Positions 23,189-31,155 of a stretch of 36,479 nt of DNA are shown in pieces. The stretch covers positions 1-36,479 of the forward strand of contig CALVBA010000012.1 of NCBI GenBank assembly GCA_944325695.1. Reading direction: 5' to 3'. This DNA is from an uncultured Anaeroplasmataceae bacterium. GTDB lineage: Bacteria > Bacillota_I > Bacilli_A > Acholeplasmatales > Anaeroplasmataceae. Every line of letters begins with the position of its first letter. The first letter of the stretch is position 1. The position numbers and the translations under genes were made by a program. A model generated the notes under the pieces. The model was not told where the DNA came from. It saw only the letters and a program-made list of their open reading frames with translations, and ran no database searches.

Positions 23189-24909
23189 TGAAAGAATATT
23201 ATTTTAGTGATCGTGGAATTATTTTAAATTTTAGCACAAAGTTTTGTATTACAGAAGCGGAATTATTAAATAGTGAATCATTTAAAAAGGTATTAACTAA
23301 ATATGTTGGGAGTTTAAAAAAACGTGGACATTATTTATATACTGATTATTTAGTAAAAATCTCGCGTAATACGGATTTATTAGTTGATTTATATAAAATG
23401 TTAATTTGTTTTAGTTATGATGAAATTTTAAATGAACATTTTAAATATGAACTTTTAACATCAAAAAGAGAGTACTTATATAATTTTACAGAAGGATTAT
23501 ATGATTATTGGCGTCGTTTAGAACGTTTTGCAGTGGTTGAATCAAAAAGTCGTGTTGATGGGTTTGAAAATGCTAGTTTCTCAGATGCTACAGAAGAGTT
23601 TAGTAGTTTGGTTTTAAAGGTATATCGTCGCATTGCGGAAAATATTTTAAATGAAAAATTCCATGTATATCGCCAACTACCAGCAGGAATTAACGCTACT
23701 GTTTTATTAGAACAAGTTGAATGGGCTAAAAAAGCACCATATGATAGATTAAAAGGAATTGGATTTATTAATTCTATTTCATTAAGACCACCATTTATTT
23801 CTTATACGAAGAAAAATAAAAGAGATGGTTTTTTTGAGGAAACAAATTTAAATCCATTAGAAAATATTAAATTAACTAAAAATAATTATGTGTGTTTCCC
23901 GGTTAAAGTTGGAACTTCTTTAGCTTATGTATATCTACATAAGGATTATCTAGGTCATGCTATTGCATTATCTAATTTATTCCAAATGGACACTCGTCCA
24001 TCATTTGACGGGGTTAAACCAGATTTGATTTATGTATATGGTGCTCCAAGAGTTGAAGGAATGGATAATAAAGCGATTAAATTTTATCATGATCAAACAG
24101 AAGATATTTACGTTGGATTAGCATATTATGGTGATGATATTGATTATTTTGGATATCTAAAGAAAATGCTTTTAACATTACACAATGTTCGTATGATTAA
24201 TCAGGGATATTTACCAATTCATGGAGCATGTGTTAATATTTCATTAAAGAACGGTAAAAATAAAACAGTTGTGATTATTGGAGATAGTGGTGCTGGAAAA
24301 TCAGAATCATTAGAAGCATTAAGAACTTTATTATCGGATAATATCAATGAAATGAAAACTATTTTTGATGATATGGGGACATTTAAGTTAAAAGATGGAA
24401 AAGTTTTTGCTTATGGAACAGAAATTGGAGCTTTTGTCCGCTTAGATGATTTAGAAAATGGATATGCAATGAAAGAGATGGATCGTGCGATATTCATGAA
24501 TCCAGATAAAACAAATTCGCGCTTAGTAATGCCAGTTTCGACTTATAATGATATTATTCGTGGATATAATGTTGATATGGTGTTGTATGCTAATAACTAT
24601 ACTAATACTGATCGTGAGATTAAGGAATTTAATACTTTAGAAGAATGTTTAGAAACTTTTAAATCTGGAAAAAGATTCGCTAAAGGGACGACAACAGAAA
24701 GTGGAATTGTTGAAAGTTATTTTGCAAATCCATTTGGGCCTCATCAGCGACAAGCTCAAACAGATCGATTATTAGATACATATTTTAATGTTTTATTACA
24801 TCAAGGAAAAGTAATAGGTGAAATTTATACAAAATTAGGAGTTCCTGGAATGGAACAAAAAGGACCAGAAAGTGTCGCTAGATTCTTATCTGAATTCATA
24901 AAAAAGTAG
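23188..24909 (+). CDS. P-loop kinase of the PEP carboxykinase / HPr kinase fold, function unclear
   Basis: 573 aa. The N-terminal 300 residues are unfamiliar. The C-terminal half has I-H-G-A-C-V-N-I, then Walker A G365-D-S-G-A-G-K371-S-E, then I-F-D-D-M-G-T-F. This order (HG, GDSGxGKSE, DD) matches the nucleotide site shared by HPr kinase and ATP-dependent PEP carboxykinase. A late G-T-T-T-E-S-G-I-V-E-S-Y-F-A-N-P-F-G-P stretch resembles the PEPCK arginine/threonine loop but lacks the exact motif. It is longer than HPr kinase (about 310) and near PEPCK (about 530). It could make PEP/oxaloacetate or phosphorylate a protein. Beside an aminotransferase, a C4-acid role is attractive. I start at ATG 23188 (1-nt overlap, AAAGGAAG upstream); GTG 23185 is possible. 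Confidence 0.7.
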   Translation: MKEYYFSDRGIILNFSTKFCITEAELLNSESFKKVLTKYVGSLKKRGHYLYTDYLVKISRNTDLLVDLYKMLICFSYDEILNEHFKYELLTSKREYLYNFTEGLYDYWRRLERFAVVESKSRVDGFENASFSDATEEFSSLVLKVYRRIAENILNEKFHVYRQLPAGINATVLLEQVEWAKKAPYDRLKGIGFINSISLRPPFISYTKKNKRDGFFEETNLNPLENIKLTKNNYVCFPVKVGTSLAYVYLHKDYLGHAIALSNLFQMDTRPSFDGVKPDLIYVYGAPRVEGMDNKAIKFYHDQTEDIYVGLAYYGDDIDYFGYLKKMLLTLHNVRMINQGYLPIHGACVNISLKNGKNKTVVIIGDSGAGKSESLEALRTLLSDNINEMKTIFDDMGTFKLKDGKVFAYGTEIGAFVRLDDLENGYAMKEMDRAIFMNPDKTNSRLVMPVSTYNDIIRGYNVDMVLYANNYTNTDREIKEFNTLEECLETFKSGKRFAKGTTTESGIVESYFANPFGPHQRQAQTDRLLDTYFNVLLHQGKVIGEIYTKLGVPGMEQKGPESVARFLSEFIKK

Positions 24910-24918
24910 GTAATTAAA

Positions 24919-25770
24919 ATGAGTAAAATAATAAGTGGAGTATCCTTAAGTCAAGAAATTAAATCAAAGATGAAGGAAGAGGTTAAACAACTAGTTAAAA
25001 TATTTAACCGTCCTCCTCATTTAGCGGTTATTTGTGTTGGGGATAATCCAGCATCTATTTCTTATGTTAAAGGAAAAGAAAAAGATTGTTTAGAAGTAGG
25101 CATTAAAGCTACAACGATTCATTTAGATGAAAAAGTAAGTGAAAAAACACTCCTTGATTTAATTAAGAGTTTAAACGAAGATCGAACAGTTGATGGGATT
25201 TTAGTTCAACTTCCTTTACCAAAAACAATTGATGAACAGAAAGTTTTAGATTTTATTGCACCAATGAAGGATGTCGATGGATTTCATCCAAATAATGTTG
25301 CATCACTTTATTTAAAACGCACGTCAATTCAACCATGTACCCCTAAAGGAGTTATTAAATTGTTAAAATCTGAAAATATTAATCTTGAAGGGGTAAATGC
25401 ATGCGTTATTGGTCGCAGTAATATTGTTGGAATGCCATTAGCTAAGATGTTATTAGATGAAAATGCCACTGTAACCATTTGTCATAGTAAAACTAAAAAT
25501 TTAGAGGAAATAACAAAGTGTGCTGATTTAATCATTTCTTGTGTAGGAAAACCAAAGTTTATTAAAGCATCAATGGTAAAAGATGGATGTGTTGTTATTG
25601 ATGTTGGTGTCAATCGTTTAAATGGTAAGTTGTGTGGTGATGTTGATTTTGATGAAGTTTCTAAAAAAGCTTCTTATATCACTAAAGTTCCTGGTGGTGT
25701 TGGTCCAATGACTAGATGTTGTCTATTAGAAAATACAATTTTAACTTTTAAATTAAATAATAAAATATAA
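24919..25770 (+). CDS. folD: Bifunctional methylenetetrahydrofolate dehydrogenase / cyclohydrolase (FolD)
   Basis: 283 aa. Interconverts 5,10-methylene-THF and 10-formyl-THF (EC 1.5.1.5 / 3.5.4.9). Hallmarks are S-Y-V-K-G-K-E-K-D-C with the catalytic Lys, G-I-L-V-Q-L-P-L-P, D-V-D-G-F-H, the NAD(P) loop G-R-S-N-I-V-G-M-P, and P-G-G-V-G-P-M-T near the end. Full length. The ribosome binding site is a modest TAGGT, and it lies 9 nt after the PEPCK-like gene. It is the last gene of the operon, before a large terminator. Confidence 0.96.
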   Translation: MSKIISGVSLSQEIKSKMKEEVKQLVKIFNRPPHLAVICVGDNPASISYVKGKEKDCLEVGIKATTIHLDEKVSEKTLLDLIKSLNEDRTVDGILVQLPLPKTIDEQKVLDFIAPMKDVDGFHPNNVASLYLKRTSIQPCTPKGVIKLLKSENINLEGVNACVIGRSNIVGMPLAKMLLDENATVTICHSKTKNLEEITKCADLIISCVGKPKFIKASMVKDGCVVIDVGVNRLNGKLCGDVDFDEVSKKASYITKVPGGVGPMTRCCLLENTILTFKLNNKI

Positions 25771-25777
25771 TTTTAAT

Positions 25778-25848
25778 ACTTCTAAAATGAGTAATAATTT
25801 CTAAATAAACGCATTTATCGATTATTACATCCTTTTAGAAGTTTTTTT
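25778..25848 (+). terminator. Large two-stem terminator after folD
   Basis: Outer stem CTTCTAAAA (25779-25787) with TTTTAGAAG (25833-25841), perfect; inner stem GTAATAAT (25091+700, that is 25791-25798) with ATTATTAC (25821-25828), perfect; then seven T. The 22-nt loop is unstructured. Confidence 0.8.
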
Positions 25849-26016
25849 ATATTTATACTAATATTAGTTTTATTAAATTCATTAAACCTTTCTTTATAAT
25901 ATTTAGATATATTAAGAAGATATTTACTTTTAATTTTAATATCGTCAATAGCAGATTTATCATAAGTTTAATATTTAATGTTTTTATATTTTATTTTAAA
26001 ATTATTAAGTAAAAAT
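25815..26016 (-). pseudogene. Possible decayed coding remnant upstream of tdk
   Basis: The stretch between folD and tdk (25771-26057) has no intact gene. On the minus strand one frame stays open for about 50 codons up to a stop at 25815-25817. It has a normal mix of charged residues (for example Y-Y-K-E-R-F-N-E-F-N-K-T) and continues upstream past a single TAA. There is no start codon with a ribosome binding site. The upstream part holds a 32-nt repeat shared with 27550-27581. It may be remains of an old gene; chance in AT-rich DNA is a real alternative. Confidence 0.25.
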
Positions 26017-26025
26017 TTTTTGTTT
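25994..26025. repeat. Dispersed 32-nt intergenic repeat, copy 1
   Basis: 29 of 32 bases match 27550-27581, in the same orientation. Both copies lie in gene-free AT-rich DNA on either side of the tdk-tadA-ffs block. On the minus strand both read K-K-[F/C]-L-L-[N/D]-N-F-K in an open frame. Confidence 0.5.
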
Positions 26026-26026
26026 A

Positions 26027-26055
26027 TTGGTTATTATATTTACTTGGTGTATAAT
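26027..26055 (+). promoter_or_regulatory. Promoter of tdk-tadA
   Basis: TTGGTT (26027-26032), 17-nt spacer, TATAAT (26050-26055). The predicted start near 26062 excludes the in-frame ATG at 26058 as the tdk start. Confidence 0.75.
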
Positions 26056-26105
26056 ATATGTATGTTCCTTTTTTAAAGGTCGATAAAATTTATGAGGTGA
26101 GATGT

Positions 26106-26681
26106 ATGTATTACAATCCAAATATGGGATCAATTGAAATTATTTGTGGACCTATGTTTGCTGGAAAAACAGAAGAACTAGTTCGACGAATTAAACGCAT
26201 GGAATATGCAAAAAAACGCTTTGTAGTTTTTAAACCAGAAATTGATGACAGATATTCGGAAAAAGAAATTGTAAGTCATTCTAATTTACGTTGGGATGCG
26301 ATTAGTATTAAAAAAAGCATGGAAATTTATCAATATGTAACAGCAGATATTAATTGTGTTGTGATTGATGAAGTTCAATTTTTTGATGAAGATGTAGTTC
26401 GTATTGTTGAAGATTTAGCTAATCGTGGATTACGTGTTATTTGTGCAGGACTGGATCAAGATTTTAAATCAGAACCATTTGGTGTAGTTCCAGAATTATT
26501 AGCTAAAGCAGATTTTGTAACTAAACTGACAGCTATTTGTAGTGTTTGTGGTGCGCCAGCTACAAAAACACAACGTATTGTGAATGGTAAACCTGCATCA
26601 ATTGATGAAAAACAAATTCTTGTTGGAGCAAATGAATCATATGAGCCTCGTTGCCGTAGATGTCATGTTGTTTTGAAGTAA
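26106..26681 (+). CDS. tdk: Thymidine kinase
   Basis: 191 aa, type II thymidine kinase (EC 2.7.1.21), which phosphorylates thymidine to dTMP in the salvage path. P-loop G15-P-M-F-A-G-K21-T-E-E; V-V-I-D-E-V-Q-F-F-D as the Mg/nucleotide motif; zinc-binding C-S-V-C-G-A-P-A and C-R-R-C-H near the end, which flank the lasso loop. The length is normal. The ATG at 26106 has GAGGTGAG upstream. Confidence 0.97.
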   Translation: MYYNPNMGSIEIICGPMFAGKTEELVRRIKRMEYAKKRFVVFKPEIDDRYSEKEIVSHSNLRWDAISIKKSMEIYQYVTADINCVVIDEVQFFDEDVVRIVEDLANRGLRVICAGLDQDFKSEPFGVVPELLAKADFVTKLTAICSVCGAPATKTQRIVNGKPASIDEKQILVGANESYEPRCRRCHVVLK

Positions 26682-27142
26682 TGGATGTCAAGTTTATGAT
26701 ACAGGCTTTAAAAGAAGCACAAAAAGCCTATGATAAAAATGAAGTTCCAATTGGATGTGTCATTGTTTTAAATGGTAAAATTATTGCAAGAGCACACAAT
26801 CTACGAGAAAAAAAACAAAGTATATTGTCACATGCAGAAGTATTAGCAATCGAAAAAGCATGTAAAAAACTTAATACTTGGCGTTTAGAAGATTGTGATA
26901 TGTATGTAACCCTTGAGCCGTGTAGTATGTGTAGTGGGGCTATTATTCAGTCGCGTATTAAAAATTTATATTATGGAGCAAGTGAATTTAAAACAGGAGC
27001 ATGTGGCTCAGTTTTTAATCTTTTTGATTACAAATTTAATCATCAAGTTAATGTTTGTGGGGGCATTATGAAAGATGAATGTGAATCAATTTTAAAAACA
27101 TTTTTTAAAAAACTTCGAAATAAAAAGAAAAACCTTGAATAA
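26681..27142 (+). CDS. tadA: tRNA-specific adenosine deaminase (TadA)
   Basis: 154 aa. Deaminates A34 to inosine in the anticodon of tRNA-Arg(ACG) (EC 3.5.4.33). Zinc site H51-A-E53, with E53 the proton shuttle, and P-C81-S-M-C84. G-A-S-E-F-K-T-G-A-C-G-S fits the TadA C-terminal core. The start at 26681 overlaps the tdk stop by 1 nt (TAATG) and has no clear ribosome binding site, so it depends on translation of tdk. Its last codons contain the -35 of the SRP RNA promoter. Confidence 0.95.
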   Translation: MDVKFMIQALKEAQKAYDKNEVPIGCVIVLNGKIIARAHNLREKKQSILSHAEVLAIEKACKKLNTWRLEDCDMYVTLEPCSMCSGAIIQSRIKNLYYGASEFKTGACGSVFNLFDYKFNHQVNVCGGIMKDECESILKTFFKKLRNKKKNLE

Positions 27143-27163
27143 TCTCTTTTGTTATGTTACAAT
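27135..27163 (+). promoter_or_regulatory. Promoter of the SRP RNA gene
   Basis: TTGAAT (27135-27140, inside the tadA end), 17-nt spacer, TACAAT (27158-27163) with an extended TGT before it. The +1 falls at about 27170, exactly where the RNA stem begins. Confidence 0.8.
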
Positions 27164-27169
27164 AATATC

Positions 27170-27276
27170 GTTCTATGAAGCATCTCCATTCAAGGTATGG
27201 CGGTGAACCAGGTCAGGATGGGAACATAGCAGCCTTAAGCTTAGCTTTACTTGTGGGTGGGGATGCTTCGTAGAAC
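27170..27276 (+). ncRNA. ffs: Signal recognition particle RNA (4.5S type)
   Basis: About 107 nt. The conserved core C-C-A-G-G-T-C-A-G-G, ATG-GGAA-CAT and AGCAGCC forms the domain IV hairpin with a GGAA tetraloop, the binding site of Ffh. The ends GTTCTATGAAGCATC and GATGCTTCGTAGAAC pair over 15 bp with one G-U. This is the short bacterial form without an Alu domain. A strong promoter and a terminator lie on either side. Confidence 0.96.
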
Positions 27277-27283
27277 AAAATTA

Positions 27284-27312
27284 ACATCTACTTTTAGTAG
27301 ATGTTTTTTTTA
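27284..27312 (+). terminator. SRP RNA terminator
   Basis: ACATCTAC (27284-27291) pairs with GTAGATGT (27297-27304) across a 5-nt loop, followed by eight T. Confidence 0.9.
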
Positions 27313-27861
27313 TTAATGAGCATTTGAAATCTATAAATATAAATAAATGAACAATTTTGATTATTTAATGATGTACAAGATTGTAAAGTTTATCTTTAAA
27401 AAAGACTACTATAAATCTACCAATAACAATACAATACTATTTGCAACAAATATCAATAAGATAGCGTAATCTCATAGGTTTTCAAACTCAATTTTTTTCT
27501 TTCTTATTTTCAATAATTTTAAATTTATATTCATTATTTAAATAATCATTTTTAAAATTATCAAGTAAACATTTTTTGTATTTTCAGCATAAATACCAAT
27601 ATTACAATATTTTGAAATAAACCATAACTAATTAAAATATCCTAAAAATTTGTATTTGTTTAAAGATATATGTTTTATTGATAAGACGTGCTTGTGAATG
27701 CACGTACGAATAAAAGAAAAATGACAGCATGTTAACTTAAAAAAAATTATTAAATTTAAAGCATATGATTTCATCTTAAATAATTAAAATTTTGTATATA
27801 TTATATTTAATTTTTTTGATTAAGTATGCAAAAAGAATAAGTATGATTTGTACATTTTAAT
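27313..27861 (-). pseudogene. Gene-free AT-rich stretch with possible decayed coding remnants
   Basis: 549 nt without an intact gene. Read on the minus strand, short frames with protein-like composition follow one another with shifts and stops. One of 32 codons begins M-L-S-F-F-F-Y-S-Y near 27730. One is a 31-codon frame around 27495-27590. One is a hydrophobic frame near 27365-27478 (Y-C-I-V-I-G-R-F-I-V-V-F-F) broken by one TAG. None has a ribosome binding site. A 6-bp ACGTGC/GCACGT hairpin (27686-27705) stands out by its G/C content. The best reading is an old decayed gene; chance frames are possible. Confidence 0.3.
27550..27581. repeat. Dispersed 32-nt intergenic repeat, copy 2
   Basis: Partner of 25994-26025, 29 of 32 bases identical in the same orientation. 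Confidence 0.5.
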
Positions 27862-27886
27862 AAAAAAAATCTCCTTATGGAGATTT
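27862..27886 (-). terminator. Terminator of the aminopeptidase P gene
   Basis: On the minus strand, AAATCTCC (27886-27879) pairs with GGAGATTT (27874-27867) across ATAA, then a T run (27869-27862). Confidence 0.85.
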
Positions 27887-27901
27887 CATATCAGATATTT
27901 T

Positions 27902-29689
27902 TTACAATGCTTTTGTATATGTTTCTAACCATGAAGCTTCTTTTGCGGTTAAAGAATCTTTTAAGGTATTATAAACTCTAGCATGATAGTCATTTATCCA
28001 GTTGATTTCATCTTTTGTCAACAGCTCTACATCTATCAAGTCTTTATCAAATGGTGCTATAGTAATTGTTTCAAACCCTAAAAAAACACCATATTCATTT
28101 TGTGATTTAAAAACACACAATAATTCATTTTCTAAACGAATACCATATTGGCCTTCTAAATAAATCCCAGGTTCATTTGTTGTGATCATTCCTTCTTCAA
28201 AAGGAGCAGAATCATTTCTTTCAGGAACTATTTTATATCTAAAACCATTTGGACCTTCATGAACATTTAAAATATGTCCGATTCCATGCCCTGTTCCACA
28301 TTTGTAGTCAATAAGTAATTTCCAAATTGGACCACGTGCAAGAATATCAAGGTTTTGCCCAGAACATCCTTTTAAAAAAATAGCTTGTGATAAGTTGATT
28401 AATGATTTTAAAACGGTTGTGTAATGTAATTTCATATCATCACTTACAGGACCTAAAGCAATTGTTCTAGTAATATCAGTTGATCCATATAAATAGTGAC
28501 CACCACTGTCAACTAATAATAATCCTTCATCTTTTAAAACGGCATTAGAATTTTCATTAGCACTATAATGCATCATCGCCGCATTAGCATTATATGCCAC
28601 AATTGGATTAAAGCTTAAATCAATAAATCCATCTTGCATTTTTCGTTCTTTAGTGATGTAGTTGCTGGCATCTAATTCTGTTATGGTATGCTTATTAACA
28701 TTGTTTTTTATGTAGTGCATGAATTTAGTAAAGGCAATTCCATCATTTATATGGGCAATTTTTGTGTTTTCTATTTCCGTTGGATTTTTAATCGCTTTAG
28801 CTAAAAAACTATAATTTGTTTTGTCAATTAGATTCGCCTTTTCTATTACTTTATGACAAATTGTATAATTAACACGTTTAGTATCAATTAAAACAATATC
28901 TTCTTTTTTTAAAGAATCACAATAATCATAAATAGCATTATATGGCTTAATTAAGACATTATTTTCTTTAAAATCTTCTTCTAATAATAAATCACCTAAT
29001 TTATTTTTATCCACAAAAAGGATTACTTTGTCTAATGTTATTACTAAATAAGAAATCAACACTGGACTATATGGTAAATCATTGGCTCTTACGTTTAAAA
29101 TCCATGCAATATCATCTAATTGTGTTACGATGTGAATATTGGCATGATACATTTGCATTTGTTTACGAATTTCTTTTAATTTATCACTTGATTTTTTTCC
29201 ACTGAATGGTTCGTCTAATAAAAAGGCTTTTCCACATGGTAATTTAGGACGATTATCCCAAACACGACTAACTAAATCGCATGTACTGTTAAATAATATA
29301 GATGCTTTACTTAGTTTTTCTTTTAGTTTAGTGATGTAATCAAAATTAAAAACACGACCATCAACTGCTACCATTTCGTTTCGATTTAATTTCGATAATA
29401 AGTATTCGTCTAATGAAGGTACTTTGTCATCCCCCATTCGCATTAATTTTACATTGCTATATAATTGTTTTTCAGCTTGAATAAAATATCTGCCGTCTGT
29501 CCATAAAAGAGCTTCGTTTTGTAAAACTAATAATACCCCAGCACTCCCCGTAAATCCTGATAGATAAGCTCGACCTTTAAAATAGTCACAAACATATTCA
29601 CTTAAGTGATAATCATCGGTTGGAATAATGGTTGCATGAATATTTTCATTAACCATAATTTCCTGTAAAGTTAATATTTTGTTATTCAT
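27902..29689 (-). CDS. Xaa-Pro aminopeptidase, long form (M24B)
   Basis: 595 aa. Removes N-terminal residues linked to proline (EC 3.4.11.9), cytoplasmic. The layout is two creatinase-N-like domains (about 1-300) and then the M24 pita-bread catalytic domain with the dinuclear metal ligands: D394 in V-D-S-G-G, D405 in G-S-T-D-I-T-R, the His of G-T-G-H-G-I-G-H, the Glu of T-N-E-P-G-I-Y, and the Glu of I-R-L-E-N-E. This is the long form, like the cytosolic enzymes of eukaryotes and many Bacillota, not the 440-aa E. coli PepP. I take the ATG at 29689, which follows GGAGG; an in-frame ATG 14 codons earlier has no such site and overlaps the promoter. Confidence 0.93.
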   Translation of the reverse strand: MNNKILTLQEIMVNENIHATIIPTDDYHLSEYVCDYFKGRAYLSGFTGSAGVLLVLQNEALLWTDGRYFIQAEKQLYSNVKLMRMGDDKVPSLDEYLLSKLNRNEMVAVDGRVFNFDYITKLKEKLSKASILFNSTCDLVSRVWDNRPKLPCGKAFLLDEPFSGKKSSDKLKEIRKQMQMYHANIHIVTQLDDIAWILNVRANDLPYSPVLISYLVITLDKVILFVDKNKLGDLLLEEDFKENNVLIKPYNAIYDYCDSLKKEDIVLIDTKRVNYTICHKVIEKANLIDKTNYSFLAKAIKNPTEIENTKIAHINDGIAFTKFMHYIKNNVNKHTITELDASNYITKERKMQDGFIDLSFNPIVAYNANAAMMHYSANENSNAVLKDEGLLLVDSGGHYLYGSTDITRTIALGPVSDDMKLHYTTVLKSLINLSQAIFLKGCSGQNLDILARGPIWKLLIDYKCGTGHGIGHILNVHEGPNGFRYKIVPERNDSAPFEEGMITTNEPGIYLEGQYGIRLENELLCVFKSQNEYGVFLGFETITIAPFDKDLIDVELLTKDEINWINDYHARVYNTLKDSLTAKEASWLETYTKAL

Positions 29690-29710
29690 AAAATACCTCC
29701 AATCATCATG

Positions 29711-29739
29711 ATTATAGTACAACTTAATCAAAAAAGCAA
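29711..29739 (-). promoter_or_regulatory. Promoter of the aminopeptidase P gene
   Basis: On the minus strand: TTGCTT (29739-29734), 17-nt spacer, TATAAT (29716-29711). A start near 29704 leaves a very short leader before GGAGG. Confidence 0.7.
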
Positions 29740-30029
29740 ACTATTAAATTTAGTGATGATCTATTTGAGAGAAAGATTATTTTGAAAAGTAATCTAAATA
29801 TAGAAATTATTATAATTATAGTTATCTAAAAAAATTATTGAGTATTCTTATATAACACAATAAGTTAAATCTAGAATTTAAGATAATAATATTAAAATAT
29901 AAGATTACTAAAATACTGATATGGAATAAAAATATTTTTAAACTTTAATAGGATATGAATTAATTTGAAACTTTATAATTTTTATAGCTGGAGTTTATTT
30001 TAAATTAATCTTTTTTAAGGAAAATGATG
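29740..30029. other. AT-rich divergent intergenic region, nothing recognised
   Basis: About 290 nt between the aminopeptidase promoter and the sbcD promoter. No open frame with a ribosome binding site, no structured RNA and no clear inverted repeat was seen. Confidence 0.5.
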
Positions 30030-30043
30030 TATAATAATATAAT
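30030..30043 (+). promoter_or_regulatory. Candidate -10 region of the sbcDC operon
   Basis: Two TATAAT boxes, 30030-30035 (with TG directly before it) and 30038-30043. No good -35 at 16-18 nt from either. The GAGGAG ribosome binding site follows within 15 nt. Confidence 0.45.
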
Positions 30044-30063
30044 ATTGAAAGAGGAGATAGATG

Positions 30064-31155
30064 ATGAAAATTTTACATACTTCTGATCTACATATAGGAA
30101 AAAGTTTAAATGGGTTTTCTTTGCTTGAATATCAAAGCAAAATGCTCAATGATTTAGTTTGTTATATGACATCGAATAATATAAAAAAAATTATAATTGC
30201 AGGAGATATCTTCGATAAATCTCTTCCATCATCAGAAGCGATGAATGTGTTTAGTAGCTTTTTAGTTAAATTATATAAAAGTAATATCGAAGCATATATT
30301 ATTAGTGGGAATCATGATTCTAACCTACGTTTAGATTACTTGAGTACGATTTTAGATGACAATAAAATTCATATTAATACATTTGATATTAAATTTTATG
30401 AAGAAGAGAATGTTCGTATATATTTACTACCATTTATTCATTTTATAGACTTTAAAGAAAAATTTCATTATGAAATAACTTCAAGTGAAGAAGGTTACTC
30501 GATGTTATTAAATAGCATTGATTTAGATAACAATTATTATAATATCTTAGTCGCTCATGATTATTTCGCTAATGTAAATGATGATTTAAGTTGTGAAAGC
30601 GAACGACCTATTTATTTAGGTGATAGTGAATATATTAATACTTCTTTACTAGCTAAATTTGACTATGTTGCATTAGGGCATATTCATAAAGCGATGAGTT
30701 TAGGAAATAAGATTTTTTATTCAGGTTCACCTTTAAAATATAGTTTTTCAGAAATAAAAAATCATAATAAAGTTTTTATAATAGACACATGTTTAAATAA
30801 TGTTGTTGCAGTAGAAATTCCTAGCTCTTATCAATTTGTAGAATTAGAAGGAAAATTAGATGATTTATTAAATGATAAGACATTCTATGATAAGGAAAAT
30901 ACTTTATTCAAGATTACCGTTTTAGATAAACAAGAAATTCCTAATCTAGCAAATAGAATTAAAGAAATTTACCCTAATACCTTAGAAATTATTAAAAAAA
31001 ATGATTTTTTATATAATAATTTAGATTTAAAGATGGAAAAAAAATCAATAACAGAGCTATTTTCAGACTTTTATAAGATGATTACTGATGAAGATTTAAC
31101 AAAAGAAGAGTGTCAAATTTTAAAAGAAGTGGTTGTGAAAATCGATGATCATTAA
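30064..31155 (+). CDS. sbcD: Exonuclease SbcCD, nuclease subunit SbcD
   Basis: 363 aa, Mre11-type calcineurin-like phosphoesterase. It cleaves hairpin and blocked DNA ends together with SbcC. Metal motifs: S-D-L-H-I-G near residue 8, A-G-D-I-F-D, G-N-H-D-S, V-A-H-D-Y and L-G-H-I-H. The C-terminal 100 residues form the capping domain. The start M-K-I-L-H-T-S-D-L-H is the family norm, so I take the second of two adjacent ATGs (30064), 7 nt after GAGGAG. It overlaps sbcC by 11 nt. Confidence 0.95.
   Translation: MKILHTSDLHIGKSLNGFSLLEYQSKMLNDLVCYMTSNNIKKIIIAGDIFDKSLPSSEAMNVFSSFLVKLYKSNIEAYIISGNHDSNLRLDYLSTILDDNKIHINTFDIKFYEEENVRIYLLPFIHFIDFKEKFHYEITSSEEGYSMLLNSIDLDNNYYNILVAHDYFANVNDDLSCESERPIYLGDSEYINTSLLAKFDYVALGHIHKAMSLGNKIFYSGSPLKYSFSEIKNHNKVFIIDTCLNNVVAVEIPSSYQFVELEGKLDDLLNDKTFYDKENTLFKITVLDKQEIPNLANRIKEIYPNTLEIIKKNDFLYNNLDLKMEKKSITELFSDFYKMITDEDLTKEECQILKEVVVKIDDH

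Noticed and set aside
23180-23190. Mollicute genetic code with UGA as Trp
   Set aside because: UGA ends the aminotransferase gene at 23186-23188 in a TGATG coupling with the next gene, and Trp codons in conserved proteins are UGG.
27686-27705. GC-rich ACGTGC/GCACGT hairpin as an RNA gene or operator
   Set aside because: Only a 6-bp stem without a T run, promoter or conserved motif; mentioned in the intergenic entry but not called on its own.
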